The notes below the pieces were generated by a model that saw nothing but the letters and a program-made list of their open reading frames with translations, made no database searches and was not told the origin of the DNA. From assembly GCF_900199545.1 (NCBI RefSeq), contig NZ_LT962670.1, forward strand, positions 107,288 to 171,287: a stretch of DNA of 64,000 nucleotides. The letters run 5' to 3'. Both the position numbers and the translations under genes were made by a program. The first letter of the stretch is position 1. Every line of letters starts with the position of its first letter. This document shows positions 55,023-63,413 of this stretch, in pieces. The DNA comes from Raoultibacter massiliensis. Its GTDB lineage: Bacteria; Actinomycetota; Coriobacteriia; Coriobacteriales; Eggerthellaceae.

Positions 55023-56201
55023 TTACTTTTCCCTCTGCGTAAGGTTCGGAGGCCGGCGATTCCGCGCGAATCCGAGAAACACTACGGCTGACACAATCGG
55101 AAGCACGGCGAAGCACAGATACATGCCCGAATAGCCCAGTGCTGCCGCTATCCAGCCCGATACCACGGATCCGACCCCGATGCCCCCATCGAAGCCGACG
55201 AGGAATGTGGCGTTTGCGGCTCCACGGTGCTCCGGTTCGGCATCGGCTACCGCCATGGTTTGCAGCGTCGATTGGCACCCCGCAAAGCCGAAGCCGTACA
55301 AGAAAGCGGTCAGGATGAACATCGGAAGCGAATGCGCCAGGGACAAAACAACGAGTGCAGTGGCAACGAGCGCGATTCCCGGCAGCAGAACCACCGCATA
55401 GCCGCGTTGGTCGACGAACTTACCGAGCAGCGGTCGCGATAAGGCAACGGCAATCGCGTAAGCGGTGAAGAAGAACCCGATGCCCTCGACGCCTTGCGAT
55501 TCGGCATGGATGGCAAGAAAGGTTACGAGCGATCCGTAGCACGAGGTGAGAAAGAACATGATCGTTGCAGGTAGAATGGATGAGCGGTTGAACATGGAGC
55601 TCGGCTTGAACGAAGCCGTCTTCTTTATCGGTCGGTACTTGAGGATGCTGGCGAGCACGAATGCCATAACCAGCACGCCGACCGCTACGGCGACGACGTA
55701 CGTCATGCCGCTTGCATGAAACAGCTCCAACGCAATGCCGGGAGCGATGGCGAACGCAAGGCTTGCTGAAAGCGCGAACAGGCCCATGCCTTCGCCGAAT
55801 CGCTTTGGAGGTATGATGTCGCTTGCGACGGTTTGGCTTGAGGTGCTTGTGATGCCCCAGGCAAGACCATGGACGAACCTCATCGCTAAAATGATGCCCA
55901 CGATGGGAATGAACGCGAACGAGGCCGATGCAAGGCCCATGAACGCAATGCCTGCGAGAAAGATCCCCTTGCGGCCGAATCGATCGAGGATGATGCCGCA
56001 GAACGGACGGATCAACAGCGCCGATATGGTGGTGATGGCGGTCACCCAGCCGAGGACGGTATCATCTGCCCCCAGCGTTTGCAGGTAGACCGGCAGCACG
56101 AACGGCAGCGTTTGCCAACTGCTGAAAACCAAAAAGTTCACAGCGGCGATAAGGATGAAATCCTTTGTCCAGAGTTGTTGCTTCGACAAGTCTTCTTCCA
56201 T
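55023..56201 (-). CDS. Major facilitator superfamily transporter
   Basis: 392 residues with about twelve hydrophobic helices. The MFS motif A between helices 2 and 3 is RPFCGIILDRFGRKGIFLAG, and its second-half copy is RPLLGKFVDQRGYAVV. The start at 56201 follows AAGGAGGCC. No substrate signature was recognised; the drug-exporter-like branch is likely. It lies 646 bp after the third flavoprotein gene on the same strand, separated by a terminator. Confidence 0.88.
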   Translation of the reverse strand: MEEDLSKQQLWTKDFILIAAVNFLVFSSWQTLPFVLPVYLQTLGADDTVLGWVTAITTISALLIRPFCGIILDRFGRKGIFLAGIAFMGLASASFAFIPIVGIILAMRFVHGLAWGITSTSSQTVASDIIPPKRFGEGMGLFALSASLAFAIAPGIALELFHASGMTYVVAVAVGVLVMAFVLASILKYRPIKKTASFKPSSMFNRSSILPATIMFFLTSCYGSLVTFLAIHAESQGVEGIGFFFTAYAIAVALSRPLLGKFVDQRGYAVVLLPGIALVATALVVLSLAHSLPMFILTAFLYGFGFAGCQSTLQTMAVADAEPEHRGAANATFLVGFDGGIGVGSVVSGWIAAALGYSGMYLCFAVLPIVSAVVFLGFARNRRPPNLTQREK

Positions 56202-56450
56202 GGCTACCGGCCTCCTTCGCCAGCGTATGCCATGGTAGCACGGGCAGGTGCGGAGTGTACCCTGATGTTGGGAAGCCTCGGCTGAAGTGCGGAGCTTTCG
56301 CCGCGGCGGGCCCTGCGCAGGGGTGCGGGCTGCGTGGGGGAATGCGGGTTCGCGGGTTCGATTTGCGGATGGGCGGCATGCGGCGATTCGGTCAGCCTCC
56401 TTCTTTCATGCTGCCCGACGCAGCTGGTTTTGCAGGCCGAAAGTCGATTT

Positions 56451-56655
56451 TTTGCCGAAAATAACCGATCTGAAGAGATTTGACGGGTTGCGAAAGCTTT
56501 AGACGGCTTCTGCGGAAACCTGATGAAGCTCCCCGATGCGAAGAGATGACGATATGGCGTTGTGACCTGGTGCTTCTTGATGGAAGAAAAGAACTTGTCA
56601 AAACATGCTTCGCCGCCTTCTGGCGAAGTCCTTCAGATCGGTCCTTTTCGGCAAA
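56451..56655. repeat. Imperfect inverted repeat, 20 of 22 positions
   Basis: 56451-56472 and 56634-56655 are reverse complements except for two adjacent bases, with 161 bp between. Possibly a decayed MITE-like element. Confidence 0.55.
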
Positions 56656-56785
56656 TCTAACGTATCTGGTCTATGGAATTCGCGAAGATCGCGTTTCGGG
56701 CGCAATTGCACGTGTTCCGGCGCGCGAAAGCCCGATCGCTTTGCCGTTCGGGATCGGTTCTGGTTGAATTCTAACCAGCAGAAAT

Positions 56786-56823
56786 AGGCGCCGCTCGAGC
56801 AGTGGTCTTCTCGGGCGGCGCCT
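56786..56823 (-). terminator. Terminator of the third flavoprotein gene
   Basis: A 14-bp stem with one G-U pair (56786-56799 with 56810-56823) and a 10-nt loop, 24 bp after the stop codon; on the minus strand it is followed by TATTT. Confidence 0.8.
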
Positions 56824-56847
56824 TGGGATCTTGGAATGCTCCGAAGG

Positions 56848-58530
56848 CTAGCCGATTGCCAAAACGTCTTCTTCGGTGATGGGCTTCGAAGCCTCGAGCT
56901 TACCGCCCGTTGCGGCTTGGATGCCGCAGATGCGACCGGTCATAATGCAGTGGCCGGCCGACATGCCGCCCTGATACATCGACCAGTCGGGGCTGCCGCA
57001 CAGCTGGCCGGCGCTGAACCCGGTAACCCACAGGTTCGGAATGACATCGCCGTTCTTATTCAGCGCCTGGTAGTTTTCATTTACTGTAACACCTGCGCAC
57101 AGGGCGGAAACGCGTACGTGCTTGTGGATGCCCCAGAACGGAGCTTTCTCGATTTTCTTCATATACTTTTGCGCTTTGCCGAAATCGGCGTCGAATCCCG
57201 CATCGCACAGCTCGTTGTACCGCTCGACCGATTTCTTCAGGGCGTCGGCGGGGATGCCGAGTTTTTCTGCGAGTTCGTCGAGGGTGTCGCAGCAGTAGGT
57301 GTCGATGAGCCCTTCGATGACGTTTGCCCCGCTCTCTGCCGAGCGATCCATCTCGACGTCGGGCATGTAGGGCTTCATCTTCTCTTTTTCGGTCGGTTTT
57401 CCGCCCCAGTCGGTGACGGTCTCAAAGTAGTTGTCATCGAAGATCTGGGAGTACCAGCCGGGTTTCGGCTGATTGCGCAGCACGCAGTTGATCTCTTCGA
57501 ATACGCAGTCTTCGTTCATGAAGCGCTCGCCGTTTTCGTTTACGTTGAGGAACGGCTCGTTGTACATGGGGCCCGAATCGAAATCGTGCATCATGTGCGA
57601 GTGCCCGACGGGGACGAAGCCGGCTCCGATCGCCATGCTCATAAGAATGCCGTCGCCTGTTTTGTTCACCTGCTTGCGGTCGAATTCCTTGACGTCGGGA
57701 CAGTAACGCTCGACGAGGCTTTGGTTATTCTGGTAATCGCCTGTGGAAAGGATGACGCCCTTAGTGGCATTGAATTTGATGTAGCTGTTTCCCGATTTTC
57801 CGATAATGCCCGTTACGGCGCCGGATTCATCGGTTACGAGCTGCACGCCTGGGGTCGAATAGAAAATCTCGACGCCCTGCGCGGCTGCATAATCGGCAAG
57901 ATGCTCGATCATGGTGCCGTTGTTGTACGGCTTGGGTCCGAACATGATGCTGCGTCTCGAGCACTTGCTGCCGTCGTCGTAGGTGGTCACTGCGGTCGGA
58001 CGTACGTTGTAGGGAGGGAATCCCGCTTCGGCGCTGCGTACCTGAAGCCAGCGGATCGATTCGCCGGAATACTTGCAGTACGTTTCGGCGAGTCCGCGAT
58101 CGGCGCGCCAGCGGCAATCTTCGAGGTAGCCCTGCAGGTAGTTCGCCACACCCTGCTCGTCGCTTTCGTCGAGCAGTACTCCCGAGCATGTTCCTCCCTG
58201 AGCGATGGCCTTCGATTCCTTTTGGAGCAGTGCGACAGTCGCCCCTTCTTCAAGCGCGGAGAGCGCCGCTGGAACGCCGCCGGTACCGGCGCCTACAACC
58301 ACCACGTCGTAGGTTTTCTCTTCGGCGAATTCGGTGATGGGGGCAAGCTCCGCCGCCGATGCTTCGAAGTCTTGCGCAGTCAAGCCGTCGGGATACTGCA
58401 TTCCGTTTGCGTCAGATACAGCGTTCGCGTCGCCGTCGTTGGTTGGTGAGCAGCCGACCATGCTTGCACCCGCGGCGGCGGCCCCGGCAACGAGTGCGCC
58501 TTTGAGAAAATCGCGTCGATTGAGTTCCAT
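56848..58530 (-). CDS. Tat-exported FAD flavoprotein, divergent fumarate-reductase-like
   Basis: 560 residues; the start at 58530 follows AAGGAAGGGACGG. The signal has RRDFLKG, a hydrophobic core and MVGCS, so it may be a Tat lipoprotein. The FAD motif is VVVGAGTGGVPAALSA. The middle matches the family (NATKGVILSTGDYQNN, NGERFMNEDCVFEE). The C-terminal FAD contact is NLWVTGFSAGQLCGSP, with DWSMYQGGMSAGHCIMTGRICG in place of HGANRLGG. The usual catalytic histidine pattern is missing, so the chemistry may differ from fumarate reduction. A membrane LuxR gene is divergent from it, 223 bp away. Confidence 0.83.
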   Translation of the reverse strand: MELNRRDFLKGALVAGAAAAGASMVGCSPTNDGDANAVSDANGMQYPDGLTAQDFEASAAELAPITEFAEEKTYDVVVVGAGTGGVPAALSALEEGATVALLQKESKAIAQGGTCSGVLLDESDEQGVANYLQGYLEDCRWRADRGLAETYCKYSGESIRWLQVRSAEAGFPPYNVRPTAVTTYDDGSKCSRRSIMFGPKPYNNGTMIEHLADYAAAQGVEIFYSTPGVQLVTDESGAVTGIIGKSGNSYIKFNATKGVILSTGDYQNNQSLVERYCPDVKEFDRKQVNKTGDGILMSMAIGAGFVPVGHSHMMHDFDSGPMYNEPFLNVNENGERFMNEDCVFEEINCVLRNQPKPGWYSQIFDDNYFETVTDWGGKPTEKEKMKPYMPDVEMDRSAESGANVIEGLIDTYCCDTLDELAEKLGIPADALKKSVERYNELCDAGFDADFGKAQKYMKKIEKAPFWGIHKHVRVSALCAGVTVNENYQALNKNGDVIPNLWVTGFSAGQLCGSPDWSMYQGGMSAGHCIMTGRICGIQAATGGKLEASKPITEEDVLAIG

Positions 58531-58753
58531 GATAGAACCGTCCCTTCCTTGGTGTTTTTCTCGCCTACGGATTGCGACGGGCTTCCGATGGCCGATTACC
58601 GCGACAAGCTTTCGACTCGGTTGCGCAAATGCCGAATCCGCTCTTCAAACCTATCAAGCGGAAAGGATTTTTTCCTACCACAAACGGTATGAAGTTGCCG
58701 CGGTCGAACGTTTCTGCAGCTGTTTTCTGGTATATATGTCTTTGGGAGGAAAG

Positions 58754-60226
58754 ATGATCAAACGCTTCGCAAGCACATCCGTGCATATAGGGGTAGCCGT
58801 CATCGGCTTTGCTTGTGCGCTGCTGGTTCTTGAAATCCAGAGGATGCCCGCCGTCCAGCATGTCAACTTCTCCATGTTCGCGCCTGCTCCCTATTTCGTT
58901 GAGGTTGCTCTCATCCTTGTTCTTGCAGCGGTTTACGGTGCGAAGAAGACCCTGAGAATTTCCGCTTCGCCAGTTGCCCGTGCGGGAATCGCTGCTTTCG
59001 CGGCGGTCTTTTCCCTTGTGGTGGCATCCGGCGTTTCCCTGCCAGGCGAAGCGGCCGTGCTTGTGATCCAATCGCTGTATCGGATCGGAAGCGCTTGTCT
59101 TTTGCTGTTTTGGGGTGAGCGTCTTGTCGGGCTTGGTGCTCGGAGGTCTGCGCTGGTGTTTGTGGCTGCGTGCTTTGTCTCAGGAGCGATTACGCTGGTA
59201 CTCTCGGTGCTTGATCAAAGCGTTTCGTATCTGATCGTCTGTGCGCTTCCGATCGTTTCCGGCGCAGGGTTCATCTTCTATGTGCCGAAGGTGGTCATAC
59301 CTGGCGAAGGAACTGAGGCCGATGCTGAAAACGACGAGAAGCTAGCCCAAACGCTACCGCGGTTCTCCTGCGCAAGCAAACGGGAAACGGCAGTTGCCTT
59401 CGGCTTGATTGCTTTGCCCCTTTTGTGCCGCGGGCCGTTCGTGTCGATCCAATCGGCGTGGATGCCGTTCCAAGAAGATTCCCTCATCACGTTTCTCATT
59501 CAGCTCAGCATCGGGTGCGGAGTGCTGATTGCTGCAGCGGTTGCCTTGCTTGTTGTTTTGCGGGTATGGAACCGTAACTTCATCCTCGTGTTCGAGCTTT
59601 TCGTGCTGCCTATAACTTTTCTTGCGTTCTATGCGTCGCAGGCATCGGCTGATTTGTGGTTCATCTATCTGCTCATCATAGATGCCACCTATAAGATCAC
59701 GCTGTTCTATTTGTTTGCAACTCCTTTTTTGTTTTCGGACAGAATCAATCCGCTGCTTCCCTTGTTGCTTTCGTTTGCGCTGATGATTTTTGCGCGGGCG
59801 GCATCGTCGGCGCTCTATGCGGTTCTTCCTGCGGCGGCGTTCGCGGCCATCGCCTCGGTTGTCGTTCTTGTTACTTTCATCGGCGGCGGCATTCTTGCTT
59901 TTCTGATAATCCAGAAGAACATGGCTTCAGGCGTTGTGGATGCAGGGGAGGGCAACGTAGCGGCGGAGAACGCCTATCGGGATTCATGCGCAGTGCTGGG
60001 AAAGCGGTTTTCCCTCACGGCGCGCGAGGGCGAGATACTGTGCCTGCTTGCGCAGAAATACCATGCCCCCTACATTGCAAAGAAGCTTGTCGTCAGCCAG
60101 TCCACGGTGAAGACGCATATGCGCAACATTTACGCGAAGCTGGGCGTGCATTCGCAGGCCGATTTGTACTTGCTTCTCGATCAGGTGGAAAACGAGATCG
60201 AGGTGCTTGGCGACGAAGGTCGATAG
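58754..60226 (+). CDS. Membrane-bound LuxR-family regulator
   Basis: 490 residues from the ATG at 58754, chosen for TTGGGAGGAAAG directly upstream; the open frame runs back to 58334 over the divergent gene. Roughly twelve hydrophobic helices (SVHIGVAVIGFACALLVLE onwards) are followed by a LuxR helix-turn-helix (LTAREGEILCLLAQKYHA, VSQSTVKTHMRNIYAKLGV). It is divergent from the third Tat flavoprotein gene, so the 223-bp gap is a shared control region. A TATATA at about 58730 may be its -10. Confidence 0.86.
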   Translation: MIKRFASTSVHIGVAVIGFACALLVLEIQRMPAVQHVNFSMFAPAPYFVEVALILVLAAVYGAKKTLRISASPVARAGIAAFAAVFSLVVASGVSLPGEAAVLVIQSLYRIGSACLLLFWGERLVGLGARRSALVFVAACFVSGAITLVLSVLDQSVSYLIVCALPIVSGAGFIFYVPKVVIPGEGTEADAENDEKLAQTLPRFSCASKRETAVAFGLIALPLLCRGPFVSIQSAWMPFQEDSLITFLIQLSIGCGVLIAAAVALLVVLRVWNRNFILVFELFVLPITFLAFYASQASADLWFIYLLIIDATYKITLFYLFATPFLFSDRINPLLPLLLSFALMIFARAASSALYAVLPAAAFAAIASVVVLVTFIGGGILAFLIIQKNMASGVVDAGEGNVAAENAYRDSCAVLGKRFSLTAREGEILCLLAQKYHAPYIAKKLVVSQSTVKTHMRNIYAKLGVHSQADLYLLLDQVENEIEVLGDEGR

Positions 60227-60281
60227 GGGGTCTCTTTCGCCGGTCGGATTTTGCAGAAGGAGCGAGGCGGTTCAGGAAGAA

Positions 60282-60313
60282 AAGCGGCCGAACTCGATCA
60301 AGTTCGGCCGCTT
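60282..60313. terminator. Bidirectional terminator
   Basis: Perfect 13-bp stem (60282-60294 with 60301-60313) and a 6-nt loop, between the convergent LuxR and rubrerythrin genes; A residues on its left serve the minus strand. Confidence 0.8.
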
Positions 60314-60402
60314 ATGGGCGTGCTCGCTGCTTGCAAACGAACGGCACTCGTTGTCCCGAGGGCTCGCTCGGTTGAAATGCGGAGAACCCCGCCGTTCGCA
60401 GC

Positions 60403-61179
60403 CTAGTACGCAGTGAACGACTCCTTGGGGGCAAGGCAGATCGGGCAGGCTGTGAAGTTCTCGCCCTTGTGGATATAGCCGCAGATGGGGCACAGGTAGT
60501 ACTTGTCATCGGACGGCTCGTCGATGGTGTTGTACGCATCGAGGTAGCGTTCCGCATGATACGCTTCGGCAAGCTTGGCGCGAGTGAATACCTGGACCGC
60601 CTTTTCGTTGCCCTCCTCCTGGGCCTTCTTGATGAAAGAGGGGTACATATCGGACGTTTCGTAGATTTCGCCGTTGGCGCCCAAGATGAGATTGACGCCC
60701 GAATCGTATCCCTGCACCTCGGGAGGCTCGGGCTTCTCAGTTGCGGGATCGATCTCTTTCGCAAGGTTGTACTCGAGTTCGATATGGATCTTCTCCGCAT
60801 CGGCCGTGCAGTTGAACAGCCTTGCTATCTGAGTGAAGCCCTCTTGTTCGGCAACTTTGGCGAACGCTTGGTACTTCGTGGTCGCGCCCGTTTCTCCTTC
60901 GATTGCGGCTAGCAGGTTTTCGTAGGTTGTTCCGACGACGGTCTTGCTGTCGGGCACCGTTTCGAAGTTGCTCGCCGTTTCGGCATCGGGTGCCTTGGTG
61001 GGCGATAGCACGTTGGCCGCAGGTGCTCCGGTTTGGGGTTCTGCCCCTGCCTCGGTCTTCGGCTCTTCGGCGGCCGGTTTCTCCTCTGCCGCGCACGCGG
61101 CAAGGATGCCTGCAGTTGAAAACGCCGCCGCTCCCAGTGCCGCTGTTTTCACGAATGCTCGTCTTGATACGTCTGCCAT
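60403..61179 (-). CDS. Exported Tat-lipoprotein rubrerythrin
   Basis: 258 residues from the ATG at 61179, with GAGGAGAGGCAAC upstream. The N-terminus has a twin-arginine motif (VSRRAFVKTAALG) and a lipobox (GILAACAAE), then a Glu/Pro/Ala-rich linker to about residue 85. The ferritin-like di-iron domain begins NLLAAIEGETGATTKYQAFA and continues with EKIHIELEYNLAKEI and AKLAEAYHAERYLDAY. The C-terminal rubredoxin-like module is YLCPICGYIHKGENFTACPIC. Rubrerythrins reduce peroxide and normally sit in the cytoplasm; here both signals point outside. Its promoter overlaps a DtxR-like palindrome. Confidence 0.88.
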   Translation of the reverse strand: MADVSRRAFVKTAALGAAAFSTAGILAACAAEEKPAAEEPKTEAGAEPQTGAPAANVLSPTKAPDAETASNFETVPDSKTVVGTTYENLLAAIEGETGATTKYQAFAKVAEQEGFTQIARLFNCTADAEKIHIELEYNLAKEIDPATEKPEPPEVQGYDSGVNLILGANGEIYETSDMYPSFIKKAQEEGNEKAVQVFTRAKLAEAYHAERYLDAYNTIDEPSDDKYYLCPICGYIHKGENFTACPICLAPKESFTAY

Positions 61180-61563
61180 GTTGCCTCTCCTCCCGACGGA
61201 TAACTCCGTCTGTCTTTGTGCAAGTCCTCCCACTCGCACAATGGATTCTAAAATAGTAACAAATATTAATTAGGAAGTAAACCTAATAAGTAAACTAATC
61301 AAATAAGTTTTGGCCCTTGTCGAGGATGGGAGCCCGTTCGGTGTACGTGCGGCCATGCAAGAGAATCGGTCGATACGTTTTCAAAGGGCATTGCCGCAAG
61401 CGATATCCTCAGGGAAGCAGGCTGCGTCAAGCAGGGTTTTAGATCGAGAGAAATACCACGTCAGAAGTAGGAAATGCTGTGCATTCGGGAAGATATGCGA
61501 AGAAAAGGCTTCTCGGCGGCACGTCTGATAGAATAGGGGGACTTTCGCAGAAAGAAGGACCCT
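61180..61563. other. Intergenic region between divergent rubrerythrin and isomerase genes
   Basis: 384 bp. The part at 61246-61310 is strikingly A/T-rich and contains the rubrerythrin promoter and a palindrome. The rest (61311-61530) shows no gene that I trust. A TAGAAT near 61531 may be the -10 of the isomerase gene. Confidence 0.6.
61253..61287 (-). promoter_or_regulatory. Rubrerythrin promoter with overlapping DtxR-like operator
   Basis: On the minus strand TTTACT (61281-61276), a 17-bp spacer and TACTAT (61258-61253) form a promoter. The inverted repeat ATTAGG-7 nt-CCTAAT (61269-61274 and 61282-61287) covers the -35. The half-sites resemble DtxR/IdeR boxes (TTAGG...CCTAA), though the spacing is shorter. 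Confidence 0.5.
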
Positions 61564-63309
61564 ATGTTAGTCGGTGAAGTTGAGAAGCTCTACCCTTCTG
61601 CAAAGATGCTGGTGAAGGAAAAGGTCGCCAGTCGAATCCTTGCGAAGGATGCGAGCCTCTACGAGTTTTCTGATGAAGCAAGCGCATGCGCTGCCGAATA
61701 TATGGGCTGGACGGATTTGGCCAGCAACCCCCCGTATCCCCTTGAGGACATTCAGTCGTTCGCTGATGACGCGATCGCCCGTGGACTGAAAACCGTTGTG
61801 CTTATCGGGCAGGGCGGCTCGACGCAGGCTCCCATGACCATCACGAAGTACAACAAAGTTGATTCGGGCATGGTGTCGTTCAAGACGCTCGACTCTGATT
61901 CCCCGGTGCGGGTGAGGGGCATTCTCGCCGAAGCAAAGCCCGAGACCACGCTTTTCATCATCTCTTCGAAGAGCGGCGGCACCATCGAACCGCGCCTTGC
62001 GTTGCGTGCAGTGCGAAGCGAACTCGCCGAATGCATCGACGACGAGGAGTTCGTCAAACGTCTCGTGGCGATCACCGATCCGGGATCCGATCTTGAAAAG
62101 CAAGCCAAAGAGGAGGGCTGGGCTGCGGTGTTTCCCGGCGAGCCGACTGTCGGCGGGCGTTTTTCGGCGCTTTCGGTATTCGGCCTCTTACCCGCGGCGC
62201 TCGTGGGGATAGATCTGCGCCAGCTTATGGATCACGCCGTGGAGGCGGAACGCCGATGCAGCGAAGATGCGATCGACAACCCTGCCGTCGGCCTTGCCGC
62301 GTTTCTGTACGACAACTACGTGCAAGGGCGCAACAAGTTCTCGTTTCTTACGCCGAAGCGCGGTCGCGTGCTGGGCTTATGGATCGAGCAGCTGGTTGCC
62401 GAAAGCCTCGGCAAGGGAGGCGAGGGCATTCTTCCCAACATCGAGCTCGATGCCCTGCTGCTCAACAAGGATACGGGCGATCGCACCGCCATCGTGTACC
62501 AAACCAAAACCGACCTGTGGGACGAACGCAAGAACTTCGAGATGAGCCTTGCGTATCTTGACCCCGCGATTCCGCGTCTCAACTTCAAAATCGATAACGC
62601 CGCCGAGCTTGCCGAGCATTTCGTCATGTGGGAATACGCCATCGCGATGTGCGGCTACCTCATGCACGTGTGCCCGTTCGATCAGCCCGACGTGTCGTCG
62701 GCCAAGCAGGCGGTGCTCGGCATCCTGCGCGACGGCCAGCCCGATCCCGACTTCGTCGAAGACTACATCGGCGATGTGCATACCGGGGAAGTCGAAGTCA
62801 AGGTCGCTCCGATGTTTGCAGACGCCACCGATCTGCGCGCCGCCTTGCGGGCGCTGCTTGGCAGCATCAAGCCAGGCGATTTCTTCGCGCTGAACGCGTT
62901 TCTCCCGTTTACCGGCGAGGGTCGCCGCGAGGCGCTCGAGACGATCCGCCACGGTGTCGGCGTCACGTGCCATGTGGTGTCGTGCCTTGAGGTCGGGCCC
63001 CGCTACCTGCATTCCACGGGTCAGCTTCAAAAGGGCGGCCCGAACGACGGCGTGTTCCTCATCCTTTCGGCCGACGAGCTGAAGGATATTCCGCTCGAAC
63101 AGGAGGCATCAAGCCTCGGTGCGCTGGCAAAAGCCCAGGCAGCGGGCGATCTCATGACGCTTGCCGATCGCGGTCGGCGATGCATTCACATTCATCTTCC
63201 CGATCATTCGGGTGTGACGCTGCGTGCGCTGTCCGAGCTTGTGGTCGAAGTGCTCGAGGAGCTCGAGCAGCAATACGAGCGCGAACGGAATGCCGAAGAA
63301 TCCGAGTAG
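61564..63309 (+). CDS. Glucose-6-phosphate isomerase-like protein (Tal-Pgi type PGI domain)
   Basis: 581 residues; GAAAGAAGGACCCT precedes the start. Sugar isomerase (SIS) motifs are clear: LIGQGGSTQAPM, ISSKSGGTIEPRLALRA and EPTVGGRFSALSVFGLLPAAL. ESLGKGGEGILPN and CPFDQPDVSSAKQ are close to the isomerase half of fused transaldolase-isomerase proteins, but no transaldolase domain is present. It should interconvert glucose 6-phosphate and fructose 6-phosphate. Standalone proteins of this branch are less common than classic Pgi. hypF follows 104 bp downstream. Confidence 0.8.
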   Translation: MLVGEVEKLYPSAKMLVKEKVASRILAKDASLYEFSDEASACAAEYMGWTDLASNPPYPLEDIQSFADDAIARGLKTVVLIGQGGSTQAPMTITKYNKVDSGMVSFKTLDSDSPVRVRGILAEAKPETTLFIISSKSGGTIEPRLALRAVRSELAECIDDEEFVKRLVAITDPGSDLEKQAKEEGWAAVFPGEPTVGGRFSALSVFGLLPAALVGIDLRQLMDHAVEAERRCSEDAIDNPAVGLAAFLYDNYVQGRNKFSFLTPKRGRVLGLWIEQLVAESLGKGGEGILPNIELDALLLNKDTGDRTAIVYQTKTDLWDERKNFEMSLAYLDPAIPRLNFKIDNAAELAEHFVMWEYAIAMCGYLMHVCPFDQPDVSSAKQAVLGILRDGQPDPDFVEDYIGDVHTGEVEVKVAPMFADATDLRAALRALLGSIKPGDFFALNAFLPFTGEGRREALETIRHGVGVTCHVVSCLEVGPRYLHSTGQLQKGGPNDGVFLILSADELKDIPLEQEASSLGALAKAQAAGDLMTLADRGRRCIHIHLPDHSGVTLRALSELVVEVLEELEQQYERERNAEESE

Positions 63310-63413
63310 GGAAGCCGAGCATGGTTCAGGGGCGCAGCGCCGAAGAAGTCGAGCGGAAATCGGGCGGCGTGATCGATTCGACGCAGCCGATTGATTCATA
63401 GAAGGATTTTGCG

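Larger units (their letters stand above)
56202..56847. other. Long intergenic region between two minus-strand genes
   Basis: 646 bp. It contains an imperfect inverted repeat (56451-56472 and 56634-56655), a palindrome at 56760-56778 (ctggtt...aaccag) and the terminator at 56786. No credible gene was seen on either strand. Confidence 0.6.

Noticed and set aside
56836-58449. 537-codon frame antisense to the third flavoprotein
   Set aside because: Same reason; no ribosome site or recognisable domain.
61310-61528. 72-codon frame upstream of the isomerase gene
   Set aside because: No ribosome site and unlike any protein composition nearby.
63321-63401. 26-codon frame between the isomerase and hypF genes
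   Set aside because: Very short, only a weak ribosome site, and no conserved pattern; left as intergenic.
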